Below, piece by piece: positions 7,775-16,801 of a DNA stretch of 64,000 nt. Positions within the stretch are counted from its first letter, which is position 1; every line of letters starts with the position of its first letter. The notes below the pieces were generated by a model. The model was not told the DNA's origin and did not search any database. It was given only the letters and a program-made list of their open reading frames with translations. The translations under genes were made by a program, and so were the position numbers. Origin of the DNA: Treponema sp. (lineage in GTDB: Bacteria > Spirochaetota > Spirochaetia > Treponematales > Treponemataceae); assembly GCA_017553635.1 (NCBI GenBank), contig JAFZKN010000012.1, positions 62,001-126,000 of the forward strand. The letters run 5' to 3'.

Positions 7775-10159
7775 TTATAGTCCATTTTCAGCAGCATGAG
7801 CTTCCTGTGCCCTTAATTCCTGACGCACACCGAGTTCAAGCAGCTGACGAACATCGATAATCAAAGATACAGAACCATCACCAAGTACAGATGCACCTGC
7901 AATTCCAGGAGAATTTGTAAACTGGTCACGAAGCGGTTTAATTACAACGTCTTCTTCTCCAATAAGAGAATCTACCATAACACCGATTTTCTTTTCTTCT
8001 GTACCTACAATAACCACAAAACTATATTCACTGTTTACAGTATCTTTTATATTGAACAGTCTCGAAAGACGAAGAATACTGATTACTTCGTTTCGAACAT
8101 TAAGAACTTCGTAGTTATCAATTGTATTTATGTCTTCGAGTTTAACTCGCTGACTTTCAATAACCGACGCAATTGGAATTGAGTAAACTTCCCTTCCAAC
8201 GCGGACAAGAAGTCCCTGAATAATTGCAAGAGTAAGCGGAAGCCTTATAGAGAACTTTGTTCCCTTTCCTTTTTCACTTGTAACAGAAACTGTTCCATTA
8301 AGTTTTTCAATCATCGTCTTTACAACATCAAGTCCTACACCGCGGCCGGAAACATTTGAAATCTTGTCCGCTGTTGAGAATCCCGGCATAAAGATAAGCT
8401 CATAAGCTTCCTGATCTGTAAGAATTTTGTTTGGATGAATAAGTCCCTTTGAAACAGCTTTTTCTTTTACCTTCTTTACATCAATTCCGGCACCATCATC
8501 TGCGATGTCGATGATAATCTGGTTTCCTTCATTAGATGCTTTAAGAAGAAGAGTTCCTTCTTCCGGTTTACCTGCAGCAAGACGTACCTTTGGTTCTTCG
8601 ATACCATGGTCAACAGAGTTTCTTACACAGTGCATTACCGGATCAAGAAGATCATCGATAACTGTTTTATCAAGTTCTGTATCTTCACCTTCAATCACAA
8701 GATTAATCTTTTTATTTAAATCACGCTGAAGGTCACGAACTACGCGAGGGAAACGGCTGAAAATCTGATTGATAGGAACCATTCGGATTTTCATTACACC
8801 TTCCTGGAGTTCACTTGCAATTCTACCAAGGTTCTGTGTTGATGAACGGAACTTAACTGTAAGATTCTTTAAAGCAGATTCAAATGAATCAAAATAATTA
8901 AGGACATCACCAAATTCCTGAGAAATATTTGCTTTAATTTCTTTTACACTTACACCGCTCTGAATTTCTTCGAGATACTGCGGAAGCTGATCAAACATAC
9001 GTCTGATTTTTTCACGATATGCAGCATCTGTTGTCTGAAACTGAACCTGTATATCACTCATCTGGCTTGCAGTCTGGTTAAATGCAGCCTTTGTAATAAC
9101 TGTTTCTGATACAAGGTTAAGAAGATAATCGATGCGTTTTGAATCAACACGCAATACAGATCCCTGCTGAATGTGAGTTCCACTTGCAGGCGCCTGTTTC
9201 TGAGCTGCTTTTGCAGGAGCTGGTTTTGCAACAGCTTTCTCTTCTACCTGTTCTTCTTCCTCTTCGACTTCCTGTTCAACAGGAGCAGACTGTACTACCG
9301 GTTCAGACTCTGCTTCTTTTGCTGCACTTTCAGGTTCAACAATCTGTGCATCTGTACTTAATGTTACATCACTTAAGAATGAAACATCTTCAATATCTTC
9401 TGCAGAAGAAGCTGATGCGAGATAGTAATAAACAGTTGGATAAAATTCATCTTCATAAAGTGCGTCAAAATCAGGAACCGTTTTAAGAATACTTCCGCAC
9501 GCTTTTAAAGCAGCGAATACCTGTATTCCCCCAACTGAGTTCATAGGATTTGATTCATCAAACTGAACTGTAACGCACCACAGCTTCTGTCCATTTTCAC
9601 AAACCTGTGAAAGTTCTGCATATTCATCATCTGAAAGAACCGGTTTAGATCCCTTCTGTGCAGCCGGTTCACTTTTTGGAGCAGCCATCTTCGGTGCTGC
9701 CGGTTTTGGAGCAGGAGCTTCCTGTTTTGGTGCTGAAGATTTTTTACTCTTTTTATCTTGTTTCTCCGGAATAAACGCCTTAAGGCGGTTCGTAAGAGAA
9801 TTTACATCTTCCTGATAAATTGAACCATTCGCACGAGCTTCAAGCATTGCTTTAATCGTATCAATTGAATCAAGCAATACGTCGACGACGGGTTCGGTAA
9901 CTTGTAAACGGTCAGAACGAAGTTCATCAAGTACATCTTCTACAGTATGTGTAAATGTAGAAAGCTCTGTAAACTCTACAGTAGCTGAACCACCCTTGAG
10001 TGTATGTGCTGCCCTGAAAATTTCATCAATGGCATCATGATTCAAAGGATCGTTCTCGATGACTAAGATGTTGCTCTCAAGATTTTCTACCTGCTGCTCT
10101 GCTTCAGTGAAGAAATCCTTAAGAAGTTCCTCGTTGTTAATATCCAGATAATCACTCAT
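7775..10159 (-). CDS. cheA: Chemotaxis histidine kinase CheA
   Basis: 794 residues. The HPt domain has the phosphorylated His52 in AAHTLKGG. A P2-like CheY-binding region lies at about 175-270 between long Ala/Pro/Glu linkers. The dimerisation domain is at about 328-480, longer than in E. coli as is usual for spirochaetes. The ATPase domain has an N-box near 507 (RNSVDHG), DDGAGID near 553 and GRGVGLD near 605. The CheW-like domain runs from about 646 to 790. It phosphorylates CheY in response to receptor state. It is the first gene of the operon. There is no SD: the -10 element ends 8 nt before the ATG, so the mRNA is predicted to be leaderless. The HPt domain starts almost at residue 1, so a later start is unlikely. 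Confidence 0.96.
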   Translation of the reverse strand: MSDYLDINNEELLKDFFTEAEQQVENLESNILVIENDPLNHDAIDEIFRAAHTLKGGSATVEFTELSTFTHTVEDVLDELRSDRLQVTEPVVDVLLDSIDTIKAMLEARANGSIYQEDVNSLTNRLKAFIPEKQDKKSKKSSAPKQEAPAPKPAAPKMAAPKSEPAAQKGSKPVLSDDEYAELSQVCENGQKLWCVTVQFDESNPMNSVGGIQVFAALKACGSILKTVPDFDALYEDEFYPTVYYYLASASSAEDIEDVSFLSDVTLSTDAQIVEPESAAKEAESEPVVQSAPVEQEVEEEEEQVEEKAVAKPAPAKAAQKQAPASGTHIQQGSVLRVDSKRIDYLLNLVSETVITKAAFNQTASQMSDIQVQFQTTDAAYREKIRRMFDQLPQYLEEIQSGVSVKEIKANISQEFGDVLNYFDSFESALKNLTVKFRSSTQNLGRIASELQEGVMKIRMVPINQIFSRFPRVVRDLQRDLNKKINLVIEGEDTELDKTVIDDLLDPVMHCVRNSVDHGIEEPKVRLAAGKPEEGTLLLKASNEGNQIIIDIADDGAGIDVKKVKEKAVSKGLIHPNKILTDQEAYELIFMPGFSTADKISNVSGRGVGLDVVKTMIEKLNGTVSVTSEKGKGTKFSIRLPLTLAIIQGLLVRVGREVYSIPIASVIESQRVKLEDINTIDNYEVLNVRNEVISILRLSRLFNIKDTVNSEYSFVVIVGTEEKKIGVMVDSLIGEEDVVIKPLRDQFTNSPGIAGASVLGDGSVSLIIDVRQLLELGVRQELRAQEAHAAENGL

Positions 10160-10167
10160 ATCTTATT

Positions 10168-10195
10168 ATTATATACTTTCTCCGTCATAAGTCAA
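10168..10195 (-). promoter_or_regulatory. cheA promoter, leaderless type
   Basis: Minus strand: TTGACT (10195-10190), 16-bp spacer, perfect TATAAT (10173-10168), then 8 nt to the ATG at 10159. The predicted transcription start is at or within 2 nt of the ATG. Confidence 0.7.
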
Positions 10196-10312
10196 ACAAA
10201 AAAAATTCTGTATAAAATTCATGTAAAGTACTTTATCAACCGATAATTAAAGAGTAAATTTATCTAAATCTGATTTTTATAGACAAATTCAGCATATAAG
10301 AGGCGGTTAACC

Positions 10313-11527
10313 ATGAAAAAAATGAAATTTTATTCAATTTTGGCATCTCTTTTACTCACTGCAGGCATTTCGTTTGCTGATGCGGGTTTTACGGGCATGG
10401 CCGGAGGTTCTTCGGGCTTTGCAGGAGTTTTTAAAGATGATGATGTTGAATTTGACATTCCGTTTAACGCTTTTGCAGCAGTTCAGCTTAATTTCGGCTC
10501 TTGGGGTATTTTCAGGGCAAACTTAGGTCTTGCAAGCAAAAACCTGACAGAAGGAAATCTATTTAAAGGCCAGGATGCAATTCTTCGCATGAACGAATGT
10601 TCCCTTACGCTCATCAAGACAAGTGAGGATGTTAAAAATTACTTTGGTTTTTACATGGGAACTTATGAAGTTGCAGGAAAGGATGAATATCTTCAGCGCC
10701 ATTTTGGAATTGAACCTATTTCTTCCTTATTAACTAAAAGTGCTACAACCCTTTCATGCGGAGTTCCGATTTATGATAACGAAGGAGCAGGTTTTTCTTA
10801 CACGATGCATTTTGCAAAAGCTCCTGGAACACTTGGATTTAACATTTACTTTAATACACTTCATGATTCAGATCTCAAATTTAATTTTGATATAAGAACT
10901 GCATGGGTAACAAATCTTTTAACAATTGATATTTCCGGAGGAATCGGAACTCCGATAAAAAATGATGCAGATGCATACGTCCTCATCGACACACTTTATC
11001 TTCATGGCGGTGTGAGCCTTTTATTCGGCAGTACTTACACTTCTTCACTTTTCATTCAGGGTGGAATTCAGAATGTATCACTCACACACAATGGTTCAGG
11101 TGCCGTATTTGATGCAGGAAAAGATATTTCTATTCTTGTTGAACCTAGAATCTATACAAAGTCTGTTAAAGTAAGACTTGCTGCATTCTCAATTCCAAAA
11201 GAATTTGTAAGTGACTTTCTCTACCTTGAAGATACACTCGGTGCAGCCGTTACAGTTTTCTCTGATGCAGCTTCTACAAAAAATTCAAACATTACAATCG
11301 GCGCACATTTAATCGGATCAATTGAAGACGGTGATTTTGTAAAACTCATTGACGGATTTTATTTTAAAACAACAAATTATGTACTTAATACTTACATAAC
11401 TCCATTCATTGATGTTCCTGTTGCAAACGGCACTCTTGAATTTATGGGCCAGTTTGGTGTATGTAATATACTCGATACACCTTATATCAAGGCTAAAGCA
11501 AAAATCGGATACAGGAGAGCATTCTAG
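10313..11527 (+). CDS. Secreted outer-membrane beta-barrel-like protein
   Basis: 404 residues. Signal peptide MKKMKFYSILASLLLTAGISFA with cleavage near SFA|D. The rest alternates hydrophobic and polar residues in strand-like segments rich in Gly, Asn, Ser and aromatics, and ends in RRAF with a terminal Phe as in many barrel proteins. The family is not recognised; an outer-membrane protein of treponemal type is the best reading. SD GAGGCGG lies 5 nt before the ATG. The next gene (PfoR-like) follows after 37 bp, so the two may be co-transcribed. Confidence 0.75.
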   Translation: MKKMKFYSILASLLLTAGISFADAGFTGMAGGSSGFAGVFKDDDVEFDIPFNAFAAVQLNFGSWGIFRANLGLASKNLTEGNLFKGQDAILRMNECSLTLIKTSEDVKNYFGFYMGTYEVAGKDEYLQRHFGIEPISSLLTKSATTLSCGVPIYDNEGAGFSYTMHFAKAPGTLGFNIYFNTLHDSDLKFNFDIRTAWVTNLLTIDISGGIGTPIKNDADAYVLIDTLYLHGGVSLLFGSTYTSSLFIQGGIQNVSLTHNGSGAVFDAGKDISILVEPRIYTKSVKVRLAAFSIPKEFVSDFLYLEDTLGAAVTVFSDAASTKNSNITIGAHLIGSIEDGDFVKLIDGFYFKTTNYVLNTYITPFIDVPVANGTLEFMGQFGVCNILDTPYIKAKAKIGYRRAF

Positions 11528-11564
11528 ATGCACTGCATCTAAATAAAAACAGGCAGGTAAAAAT

Positions 11565-12626
11565 ATGAATAAGTATGTTAAGCGCTACTTAATCGACGCC
11601 ATGAGCGGAATGGCTCAGGGACTTTTTGCATCTCTTTTAATCGGGACGATTATAAGAACTTTCGGACTTCAGCTTTTAAAGATTGCTGATATTGCACCGT
11701 TCCAGTTTCTTGTAGATGCAGGAAACTTTGCAATGAATCCAAATGTTGTAGGCTGTGCAATGGCAATCGGAATCGGTTTCGCAATGAAGGTTGATGCACT
11801 CGTACTCTTTTCTCTTGCAGCAGTTGGCTCTGCAGCAAACGTAACTGGTGGCGCCGGTGGTCCTCTTGCAGTTTTATTCATTGCAATAATCGCAGCAGAA
11901 CTCGGTCAGCTTGTAAGCAAAAAAACAAAAGTTGATATTATCGTTACTCCACTTGTAACAATTCTTTCAGGAGTTCTTCTTACTGTGCTGTTCGCAAAAC
12001 ATTTAGGCAATGCAGCAAATTCAATAGGAAGCATCGTAATTTGGGCAACAAAACTTCATCCATTTATTATGGGAATGATTGTTTCTGCCGTTGTCGGAAT
12101 TGCATTGACTCTTCCGATCAGTTCTGCAGCAATCTGTGCAGCTTTAGGACTTGTAGGATTAGCAGGTGGAGCTGCAGTTGCAGGATGCTGTACTCAGATG
12201 GTGGGCTTTGCAGTAATGAGCTATAAAGAAAATAAAGTTCAGGGTCTATTAAGTCAGGGTCTTGGAACTTCAATGCTCCAGATGCCTAACATCATAAAAA
12301 ATCCTTTAATCTGGATCCCGCCTGTTGCAGCATCTTTAATCACAGGCCCGATTGCAACATGTATTTTTAAACTCGAAATGAACGGTGCTCCTATTTCATG
12401 CGGAATGGGAACATGCGGTCTTGTAGGTCCAATCGGTGTAGTTACAGGATGGTTTGAACCTTCTGAAAAAGCAATAGAAGTAGGACTCAATGCAATAAGC
12501 CCTACTCTCTTTGACTGGACAGGTCTTATTCTTGTATGCATTGTTCTTCCTGCCATCATCTGCTGGGGACTGGGAAATGCGTTTAGAAAACTCGGCTGGA
12601 TTAAAGACGGCGATCTGACATTGTAA
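11565..12626 (+). CDS. PTS EIIC_2 / PfoR-like membrane protein
   Basis: 353 residues with about 8-10 hydrophobic segments and Gly/Ala-rich loops (NVTGGAGGPLAVLF, GLAGGAAVAGCC, GMGTCGLVGPIGVVTGWFEPS). This pattern fits the PTS_EIIC_2/PfoR family of stand-alone EIIC-like proteins, once named as regulators of perfringolysin. No EIIA or EIIB gene is near, so sugar transport by phosphorylation cannot be claimed. SD GGCAGG precedes the ATG. A GC-rich hairpin follows the stop. Confidence 0.8.
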   Translation: MNKYVKRYLIDAMSGMAQGLFASLLIGTIIRTFGLQLLKIADIAPFQFLVDAGNFAMNPNVVGCAMAIGIGFAMKVDALVLFSLAAVGSAANVTGGAGGPLAVLFIAIIAAELGQLVSKKTKVDIIVTPLVTILSGVLLTVLFAKHLGNAANSIGSIVIWATKLHPFIMGMIVSAVVGIALTLPISSAAICAALGLVGLAGGAAVAGCCTQMVGFAVMSYKENKVQGLLSQGLGTSMLQMPNIIKNPLIWIPPVAASLITGPIATCIFKLEMNGAPISCGMGTCGLVGPIGVVTGWFEPSEKAIEVGLNAISPTLFDWTGLILVCIVLPAIICWGLGNAFRKLGWIKDGDLTL

Positions 12627-12630
12627 AAAT

Positions 12631-12654
12631 ACTGCGCGCATGTGCGCGCGCAGT
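12631..12654 (+). terminator. GC-rich hairpin after the PfoR-like gene
   Basis: Perfect 9-bp arms ACTGCGCGC and GCGCGCAGT around ATGTGC, 5 nt after the stop. There is no T-run, so it may stabilise the 3' end or act as a Rho-associated structure instead of a classic terminator. Confidence 0.45.
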
Positions 12655-12702
12655 AAGTGTCATGTGTTATTCGCGCGCTTGCAGCCAGCCTAAACCATAT
12701 CA

Positions 12703-12731
12703 TTGCACCACAACCCTCTTTTCTATATAAT
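12703..12731 (+). promoter_or_regulatory. icd promoter, leaderless type
   Basis: TTGCAC (12703-12708), 17-bp spacer, perfect TATAAT (12726-12731), then 9 nt to ATG 12741. No SD is present. This decides the start of icd. Confidence 0.65.
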
Positions 12732-12740
12732 ACTTCCATT

Positions 12741-13937
12741 ATGGCAAAGATTCAGATGAAAAATGCAATCGCCGAACTTGACGGCGATGAAATGACACGT
12801 GTTTTATGGAAGGTAATTAAAGATGAGCTTCTTTTACCTTATATCGATTTAAAGACAGAATATTTTGACTTAGGCCTTAAAAGCCGCGACGATTCTGAAG
12901 ACAAGATTACGTATGCATCAGCAGAAGCAATCAAAAGACTTCATGTAGGTGTTAAATGCGCAACAATCACTTCTAACCAGGCCCGCATGGAAGAATACAA
13001 ACTTAAAGCCCTTACTCCAAGTCCAAACGGAATCATCAGGGCAGAACTCGACGGTACTGTATTCCGCGAACCGATCTTTGTAAAAAACATTCACGGAACT
13101 GTAAGCTGCTGGAAAAAACCGATTGTCCTCGGACGCCACGCTTATGGCGATGTTTATAAAAACTGTGAAATTAAATGTCCGACTGCCGGAAAAGCAGAGC
13201 TTGTATTTACAGGCGTTGACGGAAAAGAAATCCGCAAGACAATCATGGATATGAAAGGACCTGGAATCATTCAGGGAATTCACAACCTCGATAATTCAAT
13301 CGAAAGCTTTGCACGCTGCTGCTTTACTTATGCGCTCGACAGAAAAATAAGTGTATGGTTTGGTGCAAAAGATACAATCAGTAAAACTTATGACGGAAAC
13401 TTTAAAGCAATTTTCCAGCGTGTATTTGAAGAAGAATATAAAGAAAAATTTGAAAAAGCCGGAATAGAATACTTCTACACTTTGATTGACGATGCAGTTG
13501 CACGCGTTATGAGAAGCGAAGGCGGTTTTATGTGGGCTACCAAAAATTATGATGGCGATGTCATGTCTGACATGATTGCTTCTGCATGCGGAAGCCTTGC
13601 CATGATGACTTCTGTTCTCGTAAGCCCTGACGGAAACTTTGAATACGAAGCAAGCCATGGTACTGTTCAGAAACACTATTACCGCTATCTTAAGGGAGAA
13701 AAAACTTCTACAAACCCTGTTGCAACAATTTTCGCATGGACAGGTGCTCTTGCAAAACGCGGTGAACTTGATGGAACTCCTGAACTTACAGATTTTGCAA
13801 AACGTCTTGAAAAAGCAACTTTGCAGACAATCGAAGACGGTTACATGACAGGTGACATTGCACGTATCGCAGAACCTGCTGCAAAAGAAGTTCTTGATTC
13901 ATGGCAGTTTATCGCAGCAATAAAAGAAAGACTTTAA
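12741..13937 (+). CDS. icd: NADP-dependent isocitrate dehydrogenase (eukaryote-like type)
   Basis: 398 residues from ATG 12741 (MAKIQMKNAIAELDGDEM). It converts isocitrate to 2-oxoglutarate and CO2, giving NADPH in the cytoplasm. The sequence matches the type II homodimeric family of about 400-410 residues: GDEMTRVLW near 13, the substrate loop TSNQARMEEY, SPNGTIR-like SPNGIIRAELDGTVFREP, and DGDVMSDMIASACGSLAMM with the metal-binding Asp residues. A longer frame starting at 12657 would begin inside the GC-rich spacer and cross the promoter, so it is rejected. No other TCA genes are adjacent; a biosynthetic role (glutamate, NADPH) is likely in a fermenter. Confidence 0.93.
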   Translation: MAKIQMKNAIAELDGDEMTRVLWKVIKDELLLPYIDLKTEYFDLGLKSRDDSEDKITYASAEAIKRLHVGVKCATITSNQARMEEYKLKALTPSPNGIIRAELDGTVFREPIFVKNIHGTVSCWKKPIVLGRHAYGDVYKNCEIKCPTAGKAELVFTGVDGKEIRKTIMDMKGPGIIQGIHNLDNSIESFARCCFTYALDRKISVWFGAKDTISKTYDGNFKAIFQRVFEEEYKEKFEKAGIEYFYTLIDDAVARVMRSEGGFMWATKNYDGDVMSDMIASACGSLAMMTSVLVSPDGNFEYEASHGTVQKHYYRYLKGEKTSTNPVATIFAWTGALAKRGELDGTPELTDFAKRLEKATLQTIEDGYMTGDIARIAEPAAKEVLDSWQFIAAIKERL

Positions 13938-13963
13938 TATTTTCATAAAAAAGGAGATGAATT

Positions 13964-15214
13964 ATGAAAAAGTTTTTATCAGTTATAGCATTTGCTTTAA
14001 CTCTCGGATTTACAGGCTTTGCACAGGTTCTTGATAAGCCGATAGTCCAGAACACACTCTGGACAGGTTTTGGAAATCCTACAGGCGAACCTGGAAGTGC
14101 AGCTCGTCCTGACTTCCGCTGGTACGGATTTATCGACACACTTCAGGTAAGAGCAGACATTGATGACTTTATCATTGACGGTATGCTTGCATGGGGTGCA
14201 CTTACTACAACAGATATCAATAATCACGTTGATGGATTTACTTTTGCAAATACAAGATTAAAACCAATCAGTTTTATGCTCGAAGATATTCCTTCACCCG
14301 CCATTGATCCATTTGATGGAAACAGAAATCACAATGATAAATACAACTACGGTGACGACTCGTATTATCTTAACTTTATCTGGAATCCACTTGATAACCT
14401 GAGCTTTGGAATCGGTACTCGACTTGAATGGGATGTAGGTCCTTCTCCAAGCCGCGGTGCATACACATGGGAAGCAAGATCACATGTTAACGAAGGTGAC
14501 CTTCGTGACGGTGTACCTGGAGAAGTTCCTGTTGCAGGCTTCCTTTATTATCCTAACACATATGCACAGAAAGCTCTTGCAGTAAGATATAAATATAAAA
14601 ATCTTTTTGAACTCGGCGGTGCAATTCAGGATGGATCAAGTACATCTGCACTTGCAACAAACGTAGGATTTGAAATTACTCCTGTTGACTTTCTTACAAT
14701 TGCATTCGCATATGAAAGACTTTTCCTTGATGATTCACACATGTATACAGGCGCAACAGTAAGACTTTCAAAAGATTTTATCATCGACGGTTATGTTGCA
14801 TTCAATAACATCGGTAAAAATTATAAGAGAACAGGTAAATGGGGAACAGGTGGTGGGGTTCTCATCAACTTTTCAAAAATCAATCTTTCTGTAAGACCTG
14901 AAGCAGGCTTTACATGGTACTCTGATTCTGATTACACAATGGCATTCTACACAGGTGGAAAAGTTAATTACGACTTTATGAAAAATTATCATCTTGGATG
15001 CTGGGTATCATTTGCATGGGGTGCTTCAGATGAAAACTGGGGAAGCGACAGAACAGGTGGATTTATATTCAACATCAGACCTGAGTTCTCATTTGACTTA
15101 AGTCAGAATCACAATTTTGCAGTTACAACAGAATTTGAAAGCCTTACAGACAATCACAAAAACTCATGGGATTCTATTCTCGTTGGTCTTTACTGGAGAT
15201 TTAAATCTAGATAA
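13964..15214 (+). CDS. Secreted outer-membrane beta-barrel-like protein
   Basis: 416 residues. Signal peptide MKKFLSVIAFALTLGFTGFA|Q. The mature part has many aromatic-rich alternating segments (YLNFIWNPLDNLSFGIGTRLEWDV, FLTIAFAYERLFL, YWRFKSR at the end) typical of a beta-barrel porin. No specific family is assigned. SD AAGGAGATG precedes ATG 13964, 26 bp after icd, so it may be transcribed with icd. Its 3' end overlaps the convergent murI by 8 bp. Confidence 0.75.
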   Translation: MKKFLSVIAFALTLGFTGFAQVLDKPIVQNTLWTGFGNPTGEPGSAARPDFRWYGFIDTLQVRADIDDFIIDGMLAWGALTTTDINNHVDGFTFANTRLKPISFMLEDIPSPAIDPFDGNRNHNDKYNYGDDSYYLNFIWNPLDNLSFGIGTRLEWDVGPSPSRGAYTWEARSHVNEGDLRDGVPGEVPVAGFLYYPNTYAQKALAVRYKYKNLFELGGAIQDGSSTSALATNVGFEITPVDFLTIAFAYERLFLDDSHMYTGATVRLSKDFIIDGYVAFNNIGKNYKRTGKWGTGGGVLINFSKINLSVRPEAGFTWYSDSDYTMAFYTGGKVNYDFMKNYHLGCWVSFAWGASDENWGSDRTGGFIFNIRPEFSFDLSQNHNFAVTTEFESLTDNHKNSWDSILVGLYWRFKSR

Positions 15215-16058
15215 TTCCGCCCCACTCCAAGTGGTAACGGCTGCAGATCACGTCGTATTCATTACGGTCTTTCGCTTTTGAAAGGCCTGTGACATACAGA
15301 CGTGATTTTTTATGTTCATGCTGAATTTTAGAATTTAACTTATTATCCGTTTCATCAGAAACTGTATCATTCTGATTAAGAGAATTGAAAATCGATAGCG
15401 CACGGTTTGTAACGCCTTCCCTTGAATCAACAATTTTTATCGTTCCACCAGATACACTGTCTGCTGCTTCCTGAATTATTTCTGCAAGATTTAAAAAATG
15501 CGTGCACCCGAGAATTATTGTATCACAGTTATTTTCGTAAAAAAAATTTACAGCCGGCATTACAGCATTTATACATTCTTCTTTCGAAGCTGTAAAAGAT
15601 TCATGTTCGATAAAAGAAATCAAATCTGAATCTGAACGGAGAATAAGACTGCAGTCAGACGCAAAATGATTTTTAAGGTCGATATTGTACTGGCTGTCTA
15701 CAGTTGCTTTTGTAGCAAGAAGTCCAAGACGGCGCTTTTTAGAAACCGATGCAGCAAGTTTAATTGCAGGAACCGTTCCAACAAAATGAGTCGCCGGAAA
15801 AACTTCTCTTAATACATCAAGAGTATTAACACTCATCGTATTGCATGCAACAATAAATACTTTAGGGTCAAATTTATCTATTATTTTTTCTGCGATTTTA
15901 AGAACGCATTTTACTATTTCTTCGTGTGTCTTTTCTCCATACGGAAAATTAGCAGTATCACCTACATATACACATGACACTTCGCCCTGCTTTTCGAGAA
16001 GATATGTTAAATAAGGAATTCCGCCCGTACCGGAATCTAAAAATGCAAAATCCACCAT
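15207..16058 (-). CDS. murI: Glutamate racemase
   Basis: 283 residues. It interconverts L- and D-glutamate for peptidoglycan synthesis. The three family blocks are visible: FLDSGTGG at about 6-13, the first catalytic Cys in VACNTMSVNT (about 72) and the second in LGCTHF (about 182). It starts at ATG 16058, giving the usual short lead before DSG. A weak AGAAAG is the only SD-like sequence, and a -10 (TAAAAT) ends 8 nt before the ATG, so a near-leaderless mRNA is predicted. It is divergent from the pentapeptide-repeat gene with interleaved promoters. Confidence 0.93.
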   Translation of the reverse strand: MVDFAFLDSGTGGIPYLTYLLEKQGEVSCVYVGDTANFPYGEKTHEEIVKCVLKIAEKIIDKFDPKVFIVACNTMSVNTLDVLREVFPATHFVGTVPAIKLAASVSKKRRLGLLATKATVDSQYNIDLKNHFASDCSLILRSDSDLISFIEHESFTASKEECINAVMPAVNFFYENNCDTIILGCTHFLNLAEIIQEAADSVSGGTIKIVDSREGVTNRALSIFNSLNQNDTVSDETDNKLNSKIQHEHKKSRLYVTGLSKAKDRNEYDVICSRYHLEWGGII

Positions 16059-16066
16059 ACTTTCTG

Positions 16067-16095
16067 ATTTTATCTATTTGACTAATTAACCGCAA
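16067..16095 (-). promoter_or_regulatory. murI promoter, leaderless type
   Basis: Minus strand: TTGCGG (16095-16090), 17-bp spacer, TAAAAT (16072-16067), 8 nt to the ATG. It overlaps the opposing promoter at 16078-16106 by 18 bp. Confidence 0.55.
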
Positions 16096-16106
16096 TACCT
16101 TACCAT
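16078..16106 (+). promoter_or_regulatory. Promoter of the pentapeptide-repeat gene, leaderless type
   Basis: TTGACT (16078-16083), 17-bp spacer, TACCAT (16101-16106), 6 nt to ATG 16113. No SD is present. Confidence 0.55.
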
Positions 16107-16112
16107 ATCTAT

Positions 16113-16793
16113 ATGTTTGCACAGAATAACTGTATAGAACCCGGCTGCCCGAAATCGGCATTATCTACGTTCAATAATGACAAAGAAATCACAGAAATGC
16201 CGGGATACTGCCTCGAGCACTCAAAGAATCCGGAAAAAACCAAGCAGGAAATCTTTGACTACATCAATTCTCACGAAAAAATCGTAGGACTTAACGCAGG
16301 CGGAATCGTCTTTGAAAACATAGACCTTACAAATAAGAAATTCTACGGCTGCAATTTTATGCACTGTCATTTTATAAATATTCATTCAACAGGCTTAAGA
16401 AGCAGAATGAGTATGTTTGACTTTGCAATATTCTCGGACTGCAACCTTCTTCAGTCCAACATGCAGTTTACCTCTTTCGCTGGTTCAACTTTTTCACACA
16501 CTCTGTTTACTGGAAGTGATATGATTCAGAACAACTTTAGTGGAATCCAGTCATACCAGTCATCATTTGACGATTCTGACCTTTACAACTCAAGATTTGT
16601 ACGTGCAAAACTGATTGATACATCGTTCAGAAACTGCAATGTTAAAAAAACTGTATTTCATGTAATTGAACAGCAGAATGTTCTGTTTAAATATTCAAAT
16701 ACACGAGAAGCAATTTTTGATGATGACCAGAGTGAACTTTTTATCGGTGAACTTTCAAACAAAATCGGCTACGTACTTGAGCCACAGGACTGA
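16113..16793 (+). CDS. Pentapeptide-repeat protein with N-terminal Cys/His cluster
   Basis: 226 residues. The N-terminus has a possible zinc site: Cys7, Cys12, Cys33, His36 (CIEPGC ... GYCLEH). From about residue 65 to 205 the sequence follows a pentapeptide-like rhythm with F or L every five residues (FENIDLTNKKFYGCNF, SDLYNSRFVRAKLIDTSF), predicting a right-handed beta-helix. There is no signal peptide, so it is likely cytoplasmic. The function is unknown. It is probably the first gene of a unit with the MBL hydrolase, which starts 8 bp after its stop. Confidence 0.8.
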   Translation: MFAQNNCIEPGCPKSALSTFNNDKEITEMPGYCLEHSKNPEKTKQEIFDYINSHEKIVGLNAGGIVFENIDLTNKKFYGCNFMHCHFINIHSTGLRSRMSMFDFAIFSDCNLLQSNMQFTSFAGSTFSHTLFTGSDMIQNNFSGIQSYQSSFDDSDLYNSRFVRAKLIDTSFRNCNVKKTVFHVIEQQNVLFKYSNTREAIFDDDQSELFIGELSNKIGYVLEPQD

Positions 16794-16801
16794 GGTATAA
16801 T

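Noticed and set aside
10224..10246. Sigma-28-like promoter before the 10313 barrel gene (TAAAGTAC ... ACCGATAA)
   Set aside because: The spacer is 7 nt where FliA promoters need about 11.
12657..12740. Longer N-terminus for isocitrate dehydrogenase
   Set aside because: It would cross the GC-rich spacer and the TATAAT promoter, and family alignment by eye starts at MAKIQMKNA.
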